A DNA stretch of 64,000 bases, taken from Prorocentrum cordatum. Its lineage: Eukaryota; Sar; Dinophyceae; Prorocentrales; Prorocentraceae. Shown here piece after piece: positions 18,905 through 29,743 of this stretch. The stretch spans positions 407,661 to 471,660 of the forward strand of contig CAUYUJ010008113.1 of the NCBI GenBank assembly GCA_963575745.1, in the 5' to 3' direction. Within the stretch, counting starts at the first letter, position 1. Every line of letters begins with the position of its first letter. Made by a program: the position numbers and the translations under genes. Below the pieces are notes generated by a model. That model was not told the origin of the DNA, ran no database searches, and worked only from the letters and a program-made list of their open reading frames with translations.

Positions 18905-19044
18905 AGCGCGTTCCGCTACTCGCAAAGTCACTACTCGCAAATGGCCCGGATCAGCCGCTAAGGATTTACGATAAATTACATCGAAGGGAAGGTGTGATTC
19001 TTTTGACGTTTGCGAGTAGGCACTTTGCGAGTAGTGGAACGTGC
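18905..19044. mobile_element. 140-bp inverted-repeat element with 38-bp arms (MITE-like)
   Basis: The left arm (18905-18942) starts AGCGCGTTCCGCTACTCGCA and contains CTACTCGCAAA twice. The right arm (19007-19044), read on the minus strand, starts AGCACGTTCCACTACTCGCA and also holds two CTACTCGCAAA units. About 34 of 38 positions pair. The 64-base interior has no open frame of note. No clear target duplication is visible. It is non-coding, so any mobility would depend on an enzyme encoded elsewhere. Confidence 0.75.
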
Positions 19045-19139
19045 TCGGCGAACACCCACGGGCCCAGAACCCGCGTCGCGGAGCGCATCCCGAGGTCGGA
19101 GCCATCCGTGGCCGACCGCGTGCGGGGACAGCCGACCGA

Positions 19140-19251
19140 GTCGGCGGCGAGCGAGGGGGGGGAACTGAGGAGGAAAAGGCCTTCTCAGAAGGCGGCGAGA
19201 CTTCTCAGAAGGCCCTCTCCTTGTCACTTCTCCCCCTCGCTCGCCGCCGAC
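19140..19251. mobile_element. 112-bp foldback, CTTCTCAGAAG family, best-preserved copy
   Basis: The left arm is GTCGGCGGCGAGCGAGGGGG, then a GA-rich part ending GGCCTTCTCAGAAGG. The right arm on the minus strand is GTCGGCGGCGAGCGAGGGGG, then AGAAGTGACAAGGAGAGGGCC. The outer 18-20 bases pair almost perfectly and the arms total about 50 bases each, leaving a loop of under ten bases. It would form a long hairpin in single strands or RNA. No target duplication is obvious. Confidence 0.8.
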
Positions 19252-19299
19252 AGAATTGTGGATGCCACGACAACGGACACCCTAACAGTCCCATCCTTG

Positions 19300-19385
19300 A
19301 ATTTAAAATGTGTTTAAAATGTCGGAATATGTTGTAAACATGTTTTAAACATTTTTCATACATGTTTAAAACATGCTTTGGACAT
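19300..19385. repeat. ACATGTTTTAAACAT-type palindromic AT-rich stretch
   Basis: Overlapping AAACATGTTTTAAACATTTT and ACATGTTTAAAACATGC sequences can pair with themselves. A similar GTTTAAAACATTTC sits at 20770. Confidence 0.6.
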
Positions 19386-20425
19386 CTGGAAATTATCTGG
19401 CAACATGCTTCCTCTCCATTGATCGTCCTCCACAGCGACAGAGGGCAATGGGCTTGATGCCGCCAGGAGCGGGCCTTCCGAGGAAACCTGGGCCCTCGCC
19501 CGGCAGGTGCGAGCCCCGCATGCGCACGCTCGTGCGCGAGTGCCTGAAGCCAGAGGGCAGGCCTTTTGCGCATCTGGCTGGGCTCTGCCGACAACTCGCC
19601 ATCGCTCGGACGTCCATTCCCGGTGCATTTTTCGGTTTCGCGAATGTATTTCTCGCAAGATGGCCTCACATGCTCCTCGATGGTCCTTGCCGGAAAAAAT
19701 TGCTCACATCCGAGCGATGCCAGAACAACCGCCCCCTCTCGGACGCCGTCCCAGGCGGCTCTTCAAACCGAGGCGCGGCGACGCGAGGCAGCCCCCCGCG
19801 ACTGGCCGAAGCAGGCAGGGCAGGCAGAGCAGCAGGTGGGCAGAGACGTAAACATCGCTGTGCCGCACGTCGCGCTGCCCCTCCCCTCTCTTCTCCGTGC
19901 ACCTTTACCTACCCCGCTAAATAGCTTCCCCGTGCACTCCTCTCATCCCCCGGCCCTTGCTTCCCGCCCCCTGCCCGCCTTCCCGAAAGCGCGAGGCCCA
20001 GCCCGCGGCGCGCATGACATTTGGCTGGCCATCGGTGACCGTTGTGCGAAACTCGAGGGGCGTGCGTGGAGTCACGGGTTACGCATCAGCGTGGGCTCCG
20101 CCGGCCCTGTCGTCGTGTGTGAGGGGGCGGCGGTCTCCCAACTCTCGCAATTTCAAGCTATCCCCCCTTTCCCTGTGGCCACCTTGGGCCCCCCCTCTCA
20201 GGCGCGCCAGACTACGGGAACTCGAGCAACGCCGTAAGCGAGTCAAAAGGAAACCGATTCCATTTGACCCCTTCGCCACCGGAAGGGAGGGGGGGCCCTG
20301 GGGGGGGGCGGAGCGGGGGGGCCACTCCCTGGGCAGAAGCCCCCCCTCCCCCGCACTTCATTCATTGAAAGGGGCCCAGAGACACGCAAATGAATGCGCA
20401 CAAATAACATAATTCCCCATATTTT
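19386..20425. other. No recognisable gene
   Basis: Several open frames of 100-220 codons on the plus strand (for example 19373-19924 and 19566-20237) overlap in different frames without domain motifs. 20280-20345 is G/C-run rich. I cannot assign a function. Confidence 0.55.
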
Positions 20426-20429
20426 CATG

Positions 20430-20431
20430 TG

Positions 20432-20473
<42 letters not shown>

Positions 20474-20525
20474 GATATTATGGGTTGTTGTCTGCCCCCC
20501 CCCCCCCCCCATTTCCCATATTTTC
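20430..20525. repeat. (AT)n microsatellite and C run
   Basis: Alternating TA repeats lie at about 20430-20475, and a run of about 18 C at 20496-20513. Confidence 0.9.
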
Positions 20526-20713
20526 CATTTTATTTTCTCGGGGGTCGACGATGAATTGTGTCTGTGTGTTTCTTTCCCTCCTGAACGTATTGTCTCCAGC
20601 GCGGCGTGCCCTGAGATGCCCCCCGGGGGCCCCCGGCGCTGGTCGCCGCGCGCGTCTGCGCGCCCCGGCTGCGGATGTCGCGATCGAGGACTGGGGTTCG
20701 AGGCCGGTGTCTA

Positions 20714-20845
20714 GTCGGGCCTCTCCCCCGACAGGCCGATTTTGGATGAAAAATGATCAATAACCAAACGCGTTTAAAACATTTCAAAAATGGTCGAAAA
20801 ATAATCCCAGGACTATTATTTGACTATTTTTGAACATGCTTCATA
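20714..20845 (+). repeat. AT-rich MITE-like element, copy 2 (diverged)
   Basis: Begins GTCGGGCCTCTCCCCCGACA, then GGCCGATTTTGGATGAAAAAT, matching the terminus and first body segment of the intact copy at 44166-44284. It continues with TGACTATTTTTGAACATG as in that copy (GGACTATTTCTGAATATTC). The second terminal repeat is not recognisable. Confidence 0.6.
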
Positions 20846-20882
20846 CTTTTCCATTTCTTGCACGAAAAGACACTGCCTATTT

Positions 20883-21492
20883 TTAACTGCGGCTGGGCCC
20901 CCTCGGGCGAAGCGTGGCACTTGACATCGCCGCGGGTTCGCGCGCCCCCGCCTCGGCGCGCTCGGCCTCCGCGCGCAGGCTGTCCGCCGCGGGCCCGCCC
21001 TTCAGCGCCTGTTTCTTCAGGAAGCAGGTGTCAGCGAGGGTGCCCCGCAGCAGCCTGTGGCGCAGCGAGCGCAGTCGCACGGTCGCCGCCCGCGGCGCGA
21101 TCCGCGAAGCTCTCCGAAGGGGGGGGGGGGGGGGAGGGGGCGGTGGCCATGCGCGCAGCCTCGCCTGCGCATGGCCATCGCCACCCACCCGCCCACCCTC
21201 GAGGTGCCCGCAGACCGCTCCGCGCGCGGTGGCCACGCGACGGCGCCCCCCGCCCACTTGTGGGTAGGGCTCTCCAGGTGCGCCATCGAGGCGCCGTAGC
21301 TCTGGCACCGCGGCTCCGCCCTCTTGGTCTCGGGGAACTGGCGCGCGCAGATCCTGCGGGCAATGTCGCGCACTGGCGCCGCTGCCCCTCCGCCTGCCTG
21401 GCATCCCTGCGATTCCTGCCCCCCCCCGCTGCCGCGGCTGGGTTCGCCTCGTAAATCTGCCCAGGCCGAGCCCTGGGGGGGGGTCCAGGGGG

Positions 21493-21561
<69 letters not shown>

Positions 21562-22145
21562 GGGGGGGGGCGGCGGCGCGGCGGCGGCGCGCGGCACCCC
21601 CCAACCCTGCGGTCCAGCAGCTGAGTGGCAGAGGCGCCTCGGAGATGTAGGGGGGCGCCCCCGCCTCCGCGTGGAGCTTCTCGCTCTTCGCCTAAGAGCG
21701 CAGCACCCCTCAGAACTGCGAGTTCCCCGGGCGCGCCCGCCGACCCCCCCTCCCCCTTAGGCGCGGTGGCGGCGGGGGGAGGGGGGGGGGCGGCGGCGGT
21801 GGCAGCCAGCGCCGCTGGGAGCGTCAGTGAATGGTGTGGCGGGCGCGCGCAGGGAACGCGTAGGTCTGGCGGGTGGGCGCGCCTTCCTGTCGTCGGAGGC
21901 CATCTTTTTGGCCGAGGCTTTGGGCGCTGGGGCTGCGCGCGAGCGACCCAGCGGGCGCGGCTGCCAGGTGAGGAGTCGCGGGAACGGCGGCCGCGGAGGC
22001 GGAAGGAGCAGACGCCATGGCAGGCGTCGCGGGAAATGAAAGGACAACCCGCCTCCACGCCCACCGAGGACCCCCTTCCCGTCCCAAGGGGGGTCGGGCT
22101 GGGGGTGGAGGGGAGCCTTGTGGGGGTTGGGGCCCCAAATCCCAT
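20883..22145. other. GC-rich region around a very long G run; no supported gene
   Basis: The 420-codon minus-strand frame over this span is Pro/Arg/Ala-rich, and its centre is the complement of the G run. Segments on either side have more normal composition on the minus strand (for example VRDIARRICARQFPETKRAE near 21350), but no domain is recognisable and the likely frame changes across the G run. I leave it unassigned. Confidence 0.5.
21477..21572 (+). repeat. ~95-nt guanine run
   Basis: After GGGGTCCAGGGGGGGAGG the sequence is essentially pure G to 21560, then GTG and more G. The exact length is unreliable in any assembly. It could form stacked G-quadruplexes. A second G run of about 24 lies at 22319-22342. 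Confidence 0.9.
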
Positions 22146-22910
22146 GAACCACGCGGTCGGGAACGGGGGGGTCCCTGGTGGGCGCGGGGGCGGGTTGTCC
22201 TCTCTTCAGAAAAAAGAAAGGGTGTCGTTCGAGAAGTGTCGCGTCGTTCGCGCGGTGTCGCTTGGGCCGATGCGTCGGCGATGGCGAAGTGCCATGGGGA
22301 GGGCTGGGCGCGGGGGATAAGGGGGGGGGGGGGGGGGGGGAGGAGGGGGCACCCTACATCAAGCACTACCCCGTGTCCCCCTGGGGAGGTGGTCGGCCTG
22401 GGAAGGGGTAGGGTGTACGCGGGGGGGGCGCGTGTGGGCAGGGTAAGTGCGAGGGGCGCGTGCGCAAAGCGTGCCCGCTAGTGCTCGCCTGTGTGCGTGG
22501 GGGTCGCCGCGCCCCCGTGCACTCTCGCGCGCGAGGTGGTGGCCTTGCTGACCAGCCCGTTGGCGAAGCCGCGGGCCGCACCGTGCGCTTCACCTCCGCC
22601 CTCCCCCTCCCCCCGCCGCCGCGTCGCTGCTGTCACGGGGGGAGGAGCTGTGCTCTGGGGTGGATCAAGGTTTCTGGGCGTTTGACTTGCTTTGTGGGGG
22701 CTGTGTCTGGCCCTCTGGAGGCATGCGGGGGCCGCAGGTAGCCGCCGGTGGCCCTTGCTGAAGCCCTCTTGAGGGTCTCTTGCGCCCTCCACTGGGCTGT
22801 TAGGGCTCCCAGAATCGTGAACCGTTCGTTTTCACATGATTTCTCATTTCTATCTCACAAGCGTCCAAGACTGCGAGAGTCGGACAATACCGGCCCGAGG
22901 AACCCCTGAG
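22146..22910. other. No recognisable gene
   Basis: GC-rich with G runs to about 22445, then mixed. 22760-22820 carries a degenerate form of the 'CCTCTTGgGGGtCtC / cCcAGaAtCGTGAA' dispersed repeat also seen at 46.37, 60.8, 61.17 and 62.43 kb. Confidence 0.5.
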
Positions 22911-22911
22911 A

Positions 22912-23142
22912 GAGGCCTCCTAGATGGGGTCGGAGTAGATTGGGTCGGAGGATAGCGCCGCATCGCCGATACATCGGCGATGCATCGCCGATGCATCGGC
23001 GATGTATCGGCGACGTCGGCTGTGCATCGGGGACGTCGGCATGGAGAAATCGAGCTCCACATCGAGCCGCATCGCCGATGCATCGGAAATGCAGCGCGAT
23101 CCCCCGGCCCCATCTACTCGGACGCCATCTACGAGGCCTAGA
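22912..23142. mobile_element. ~230-bp foldback element built on ATCGGCGATGCATCGCCGAT
   Basis: The left end AGGCCTCCTAGATGGGGTCG then GAGTAGATTGGGTCGG pairs with the right end, which on the minus strand reads AGGCCTCGTAGATGGCGTCC then GAGTAGATGGGGCCGG. Both continue into CGC(C/T)GCATC(G/T)CCGAT. The centre is four to five palindromic CATCGCCGATGCATCGGCG units. Arms are over 60 bases with about 80% pairing. No protein is encoded. Confidence 0.75.
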
Positions 23143-23221
23143 CAAGAGCCGCCCCAGAAGTCTGCAGACCAGCCCCAAGGGGGCAAGCAAATGCGCGCGA
23201 CCGCGAGATCGCTGCGATCCT

Positions 23222-23400
23222 GCCCTCCAAGATGGTCCCAAGACTTCCCGGAAGCCTCCAAGAGGCATCCCAAAAAGGTCCCCGAGAGCCCCTCCGTGCT
23301 AGAGCCACTCAGCCTCCATTAGCCCTTCAAAAGCCTCCCAAGAGGCCCGAAGAACGTACCAAAAGGCCCCCCTAAAGACCCGCAAAAGGATCTCAAATCG
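23222..23400 (+). repeat. AAGAGGC-type degenerate tract
   Basis: Repeats of CTCCAAGAGGCATCCC / CTCCCAAGAGGCCCG with 9-12 base periodicity, like the tracts at 42.5 and 44.5 kb. The minus strand reads W/L/G-rich. Confidence 0.7.
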
Positions 23401-23427
23401 GATTCGCCGAAGAGGCGCGCCACGTGA

Positions 23428-23502
23428 TTGAAAAAGAAAAAGAAAAAGAAGAAGAAGAAGAAGAAGAAGAAGAAGAAAAAGAAGAAGAAGAAGAAGAAGA
23501 GG
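23428..23502. repeat. (GAA)n microsatellite
   Basis: AAAAAG units grade into GAAGAAGAAG. Confidence 0.95.
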
Positions 23503-24425
23503 GGGCAATGCATCTGCCACACTCCTGGAGAAAAACTTGACGAAAGTGGCCATTGGTTTCAGGGAACGCTTCGGGGTCGCATCAGAGTCTTCATGTGACT
23601 GCCTAGGCATGGCGTCATCTCCTCGCAACGGCGCGCCCCCCCTCCCCCGCCAAATGTTGCATCGAACCCCCCGGTGCGGCAACGGTTCTTTCAAGAGCAA
23701 GCTTCGGAAGGCGGAGGGGGAGGCTGCTGATTCGACCCGTCAGTTTTCTTCAGGAGGGTTGTAGGAGATGTCATGGCCCCAGCCATGGTATCCAACACCC
23801 TAGTCCTCAGCCAACTCTTGGACGCCCCCGACAAAAGGCCTTTGGGAAGTGCCGCGTTGCCGATATCATTCTAATCAATAGGGACCAAACAAAGGCGCGA
23901 CCACCCCAAGGACATCGGGCAATGTCGAACAGAGTCCAAGGGAAACCTCGTCCCTTTGATCCTTCCCCCGCCCCATCTCTTCCGTCCTGTCTGATCCCTT
24001 CTCAAAGTCGGCGGACCGGCCATACAATCATCACAGGGACCCAAACCTGGCTCTGACTGAAGCATGCGCACGCCTGCCGTGATCATCCGTGCGAGTGCGT
24101 GTGGGACGTGTGAGCCATGAAGCTCCAAGTGGTCAGGCAACAACGAAGGAGAATGCGAACTAGGGTGTCTGTGTACGGATCTCAAATGTGAGCACGGATG
24201 GGACTACATCAAGGAATGAGGAGACCAACAGGACAATGGTGCATACACAAACGTGGAATTAATGGTAACAGGCGGAAATGCAATCGTGGGAAACTGGAGC
24301 GCGAGAAAGTGCAGGAAGAACTTTGCTGGCAGAAAGTCTCCTGGGCAACCAACCGCTTGACTATGTGGCAATTGGTGCCCGGGTCCTTCAACACTACGAG
24401 GTCCCCTTTCCTCGCGGGGGGAAGG
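23503..24425. other. Lower-GC anonymous sequence
   Basis: About 900 bases of normal complexity with stops in every frame at short intervals. The longest is a 104-codon minus-strand frame at 23871-24185 without motifs. No gene is recognised. Confidence 0.55.
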
Positions 24426-25590
<1,165 letters not shown>

Positions 25591-25599
25591 TGCCCGCTT

Positions 25600-25815
25600 C
25601 ACGGCTGGGGCCCCGTGGGTGTGCAGGCCCGCCGAACGCGGCCGTGTCCACGTGGCCGCTCCCCTGGAGCTGCCGCCTTCCTCAACCGGACTCCCCGGAA
25701 GCTGCTGGCACCCTGCGATGCTCGGTGTCTGGGTGGCCGCTTTCGCAGCCGGGGCCCCGTGGCTTTGCAGGCCCGCCGAGGATGTTCAGTGCCCGTGTGG
25801 CCGCTCTCCTGGGTT
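25600..25815. repeat. Degenerate ~140-bp direct duplication
   Basis: GGGGCCCCGTGGGTGTGCAG, GCCCGCCGA then GTGGCCGCTC at 25608-25665 recurs as GGGGCCCCGTGGCTTTGCAG, GCCCGCCGA then GTGGCCGCTC at 25750-25808. The plus-strand frame 25313-25996 covers both and so shows an internal peptide repeat (AGAPWVCRPAE / AGAPWLCRPAE). Confidence 0.7.
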
Positions 25816-25939
25816 CGTCCGTCTGCACAGCTGGGCACCCGGAGATGTGCAGCCCTGCCCCCTCCATCGCCGGCGTCTCGCCCAGACTCCGTCCAGTGCC
25901 TGCGTCAGCCTGCACAGGGAGCGGAGGGTCCGCCCGAGG

Positions 25940-26136
25940 TTCGGCTGTAGGGGGAAGGCAGAGGGGGCGGGCCTTCTCAAGAAAGCTCACTTCTGACGAA
26001 CTTTCCAAAGGCTTCTCCGTAATCACATGGGGTCACAGAGGGCTTCCCAGAAGAACGGAGGGCTTCTGAGAAGCCCCGCCGTCTTCAGTGACGGGTTGCC
26101 CCCTCTCACTTCACTTCCCCCCTCGGCGTGCCGCCA
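25940..26136. mobile_element. CTTCTCAGAAG foldback family, copy
   Basis: The left arm is GAGGTTCGGCTGTAGGGGGA then GGCAGAGGGGGCGGGCCTTC. The right arm on the minus strand is GGCGGCACGCCGAGGGGGGA then AGTGAAGTGAGAGGGGGC. The interior includes GGGCTTCTGAGAAGCCCCGC. Arms are imperfect and the interior longer than in the 112-bp copy, close to the layout at 45916-46112. Confidence 0.65.
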
Positions 26137-27725
26137 GACAGGGGAAGAGGAGGGGAAGGAGCAGGAGGTAAAGTGGATTGCTTGGCCCATTTGGTTGGAG
26201 AGGCGCCTCTGGCTGCGGGAGACCCCTAATGTCCCTCCTCTCTTCCTGCACTTGTTTCCTTGGAAAAGGTGGCTACGGTCACACACACACACACACACGG
26301 TCTGACCGACTGGCCGAGGAGGCAAAAAAGAAACTGGAGGTGACGGACGGTCAGGCAGAGGACGAGCAGGAACAGGAGGCAAAAGGAGGACGCACACATC
26401 GCGGACGGCAACCGACTGGAACGGAACGGAACGACGAAGGCAACGACTCAGGATCGACGCGAATTACCTAATCTCTGGTCCCATCTCTGATTTGAAATGC
26501 CAAACAAGATGGGTATACTCAACCTCTGCTGCTCCTTCATGACTGGACCTGTGCTTCCCTCTCTTGCGAGCGTCCCTCCCTGCTATCCCGAACCTCCCGT
26601 CTCGAAACGCAAGGTCCTGAACTCCGCATTTCTGTGAACCAGTACACAATCGCGGAAACACCGATTCAGCAGCGTGTCCTCCCCTCTCCAAGAGTGCCGG
26701 CATGCACAACCGCAGCTCAAAGAACTCACATGTTTACTGCACGCTGTCGTACAATCCTTACCCATCGGTCGGAAGAGTGGATAGAAAGATGAAGTAGGAA
26801 GGCGTTGAAAGTATACAGGGATTCCGCCCGCCCCGTGAAGAGGAGGGACAAGGGAAAAACCACTCCATGGTTATAGGAAGGCACCTAAAGTAGATTGGAA
26901 TCTGGAAGTTCAAGAACACTTACTTTCAACAATCGACGGGTACGCACATGCCAACGCGGAATCAAGCAAACCAGCAACAAAGCAAGAACGCTCGTTCGCA
27001 GTGGTACTTGCGCGCGCAGACGGAACGTTCGACACCCAGTTGCCAGAGCGAATCGGGCGATCCACGACAGCGAATGATTCAAATTACCAGCCGAGTCTCG
27101 TGCAAACGCTCTTTCCAAACGCATTCCGCTTTCTCGGTGCTGTGCGGATCCCAAATGGCGAGGTTGGGGCGTGCCAGCGATGCACGCGGCACTCTGCAGA
27201 GCAGTGCCAAGGCAAGAGCCGGGAGTCACACACTCATGCCACACGGCCTGCACAGCGATTCATCGCCACCTCTCATCCTGCCTGCGAGTGGAGCTCTGCA
27301 AGGGCACTGCGGCGCCTCCCGTTTCGCGAGCCGCTTGGTTCTCAGAGTTCGGGAACGTCCACAGGGCCTGGTCATACAGGAGATGGTACCCTCCGAAAAC
27401 GTCGAGACTTTTCGAACGCTCATCTGTGTTCTCTCACTCTGGCCAGCGTGCGGTCGCTTATGATGCGCGTACCTAGCAGATGCCAAATTCCTGGAGATTG
27501 GCTGCCCTCTTCCTTCTCCTCTTCGGGCACACGCTAGCATGGATTACGGATCAGTGGATCTCGCGCGTCGGCGCCAAATCCACGGATCTTGGAAAATACT
27601 CTCCGAAAGACGGTGTCAATGCCGCCCGATTTGGCGACGGAACGCGCCGATTCTGTACGGAACTGGGGCCCGCTGCAAATTCACGCGCCTCAATCCATGT
27701 TTGGGGATCGGCGAGTTACGCCTTG
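26137..27725. other. Lower-GC anonymous sequence with a short (CA)n
   Basis: (CA)n at 26279-26298. 26880-27540 has overlapping open frames of 120-180 codons on both strands (for example 26948-27463 +, 27001-27537 + and 26885-27253 -) without recognisable motifs. No frame is clearly preferred. Confidence 0.5.
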
Positions 27726-27730
27726 GCGGT

Positions 27731-27883
27731 GCGCACAGGGGGGTGAAGGGAGGGGGGAGGGCTTCTTAGAAGGAGGCTGCTTCTTAGAAGGCGCCGGCCT
27801 GACATCTATAGATAAGGCCGGGGCTTCTAAGAAGCAGGGGTGCTTCTAAGAAGCCTTCCCCCCTTCCCCCCCCCCCCTCTGCG
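27731..27883. mobile_element. 153-bp near-perfect foldback, CTTCTTAGAAG variant
   Basis: The left arm (27731-27802) runs GCGCACAGGGGGGTGAAGGG, then GGAGGGCTTCTTAGAAGG, GGCTGCTTCTTAGAAGGC and GCCGGCCT. The right arm (27813-27883) on the minus strand gives GCGCAGAGGGGGG, AAGGCTTCTTAGAAGCACCC, CTGCTTCTTAGAAGCCCC and GGCCTTAT. The loop is about ten bases around ATCTATAGAT. It is a sister subfamily of the CTTCTCAGAAG elements, with C to T in the core palindrome. Confidence 0.8.
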
Positions 27884-27889
27884 CGTGGC

Positions 27890-28040
27890 TGAGCGTCGAT
27901 AGATCGGCAGTAGGCCTCCGATGGCGCACTCGCACGGTCCTGGGCGGGGTGGGCAGTCGGGACCCCGTCGGCCATCAGTGGGCGATAGGGGGTCGATGCA
28001 TCCCCCCCCTGGAGCTTCCCCTCCCCTAGCGTCGCCCCCG
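27890..28040 (+). repeat. Dispersed repeat with GGTCGATGCATCCCCCC
   Basis: GATAGATCGGCAGTAGGCCT, CCGATGGCGCAC, TCCTGGGCGGGGTGGGC, then GGGCGATAGGGGGTCGATGC and ATCCCCCC. A copy in the same orientation lies at about 60958-61070 (GACAGATCGGCGATGGGCCC ... GGCGACCAGGGGGCCGATGC). Confidence 0.65.
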
Positions 28041-28224
28041 ATACCAACCCTCCCAGATCCGTGCTGCCTGCTCCCGCATTCGTGTTCTGGTCATCAGGGT
28101 GTGGCACCTTTCACATGCGGGAGCCCGCCCCAAGAGACCCCCACACGGGTGCGAGACTCCCCACCCCGACTCGAAGGAACCGTCTCCGGCAGGGTGCGGC
28201 GCAAAGCAAAGTGACTGCGCCCAC

Positions 28225-28465
28225 ATCCGGCTCTCTTGGAGGAAAGGGACTGGGGTGGAGAGAAGCTGAAGACAGGAAACGGGGGAGGGAGTAGGGGAAG
28301 TGAAGGGAGGAGTGGGAGAGGGAGAGGGGGAGGGGAAGCGGGAGAGGAGGAGAAGGTGGAGGAAGGAGGAGGATGAAGAGGAGGAGGAGGAGGAGGTGGG
28401 AAGAGGAGGAGGAGGAGGAGGAAGAGGAGGAGGAGGAGGTGAGATGATATGATATGATATGAGAT
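28225..28465 (-). repeat. (CCT)n tract on the minus strand, 3' tail region of retroelement D
   Basis: On the plus strand this is GA-rich (28290-28330), then (AGG)n-like (28330-28440), then GATATGATATGATAT (28442-28462). Read in the sense of element D it is TCATA repeats followed by (TCC)n, beginning about 140 bases after D's last recognised codon. Confidence 0.75.
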
Positions 28466-28602
28466 GAGGACAATCGCGAAGCGACGTTATGAATTATACC
28501 CCGAGCCCCCTGCCCAGCCTTGCTGAGAAATTTGGGCCAAAGGTTCCTGGATATTCGGCTGATACATCCCCGCCGAGTGCGAGTCAGTGGAGTATTGGGG
28601 AA

Positions 28603-28735
28603 TCAGCATGGATCAGACAACCCCTGCAAGTTACTGGAAAAGAACCTGCCACATGACTTACAGAACTGGAGGGCCAACGACCGGTGATAAAGCATTTCGC
28701 TGGTCGGGTGGACCCAGCCCCCAGCGAGGTGTAAA
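28603..28735 (-). pseudogene. Retroelement D C-terminal zinc motif
   Basis: LHLAGGWVHPTSEMLYHRSL then ALQFCKSCGRFFSSNLQGLS with DPC. This matches the 'H...L.FCxxCGxY.....L..PC' motif at the C-terminus of these retroelement proteins. The open frame ends here, and the remaining 140 bases before the pyrimidine tract are taken as 3' UTR. Confidence 0.6.
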
Positions 28736-29079
28736 TGCCGCCGGTGAGGAACTCTGAGCAGGTGGTCGGTCACTGTCGGAACTAAAGTATTCAGATTCGA
28801 GCCGCTTCGCCTTGCCTGTTTCTGAGGCAGAGCTATGACACCTGGAACACTTTTTGCCCGCAGTATTCGACACAATGGGCCAAACTTACATACATATATA
28901 TATAGTTTTTAAAGCAAAAACACGACCACCGAAGGAACAGGGGGGAGCAGCAGTATGAACACGAGGACGCCTGACTGGTTCCCCATCGGTGACACGCTTC
29001 GAAAGTGGCCCACGAGTGCCGATCCCGAATCAAAGGAGCATCAACCTCGACCTGGAGAACGTGGGCCCGCTTTGCAGGA

Positions 29080-29540
29080 AGAGCGCCGAACAACTTAACC
29101 GCGACCCCAGCGAGATGGTCAACGAGCATGTTCCCTGTAATCAAATGTCCAGGCAGCTGCCTGGCGCACAATTCTTCGGCTTCGACGTGAAACATAACTT
29201 TCAGAACGCATATGTCGTCACGGCGACGGCCCGTCGCCTGGGTGGTTTCGTTCAACCTCCTCCAGAGATCCGCATTGGGCCCTTGAGGGGCCTCGAAAAC
29301 TCTAGACCTGAAGCCCCTGGAGACCTCTTCCTGAACGGTCACATAGGCTGAGGGCCCACGATATTGCTCAACCGCAATGACAAAAAAACAACTCAGCCCC
29401 CGCGGAACGGTCAGGAGACGTCGAGGCAGAGTGCCGCGCAAAAACTTGCGCACTTGCGCGCGGGGGGGGCTGGCGGAAGGCGCTGTGGCGAAGGCCACGC
29501 CGGCACGACGCAAGCGGGGGTGGCGACTGGCAGCTCCCTC
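29080..29540 (-). pseudogene. Retroelement D RNase H domain
   Basis: Within one open frame (29837-28833) residues about 110-250 show the fold. HPRLRRAGVAFATA is the first strand, and GPSAYVTVQEEVSRGFRSRV is the strand/helix with the usual Asp decayed. GPNADLWRRLNE is the NADLWRR signature common to this family, and DDICVLKVMFHVEAEELCAR is the 'VKVxxHxxxEE' strand. HLITGNMLVDHLAGVAVK is the GNxxADxxA helix with Val for Ala. Loss of catalytic acids suggests no activity. Confidence 0.75.
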
Positions 29541-29743
29541 CGACGCGTCGCCCCGCACTATTAGAGAATCGTGAAATCCTGGACCGAAGTGCTGCGCGCA
29601 GGGCTCGTCGCGCGGGCGACTGCGAACCCGACGTGCATCTTGATGGGGGGGGGTCAACGCGCAGCAAATCGTCATGCATGAGCCCCCGAAGACACAGACA
29701 TTCAATGCTGTCTGCCTCGGCGAGCGCACGTGGGGCGAGGTGA

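Noticed and set aside
20883-22145. 420-codon proline-rich frame
   Set aside because: Its centre is the complement of a ~95-nt G run and composition is extreme. The frame depends on an uncertain homopolymer length and no motif supports it.
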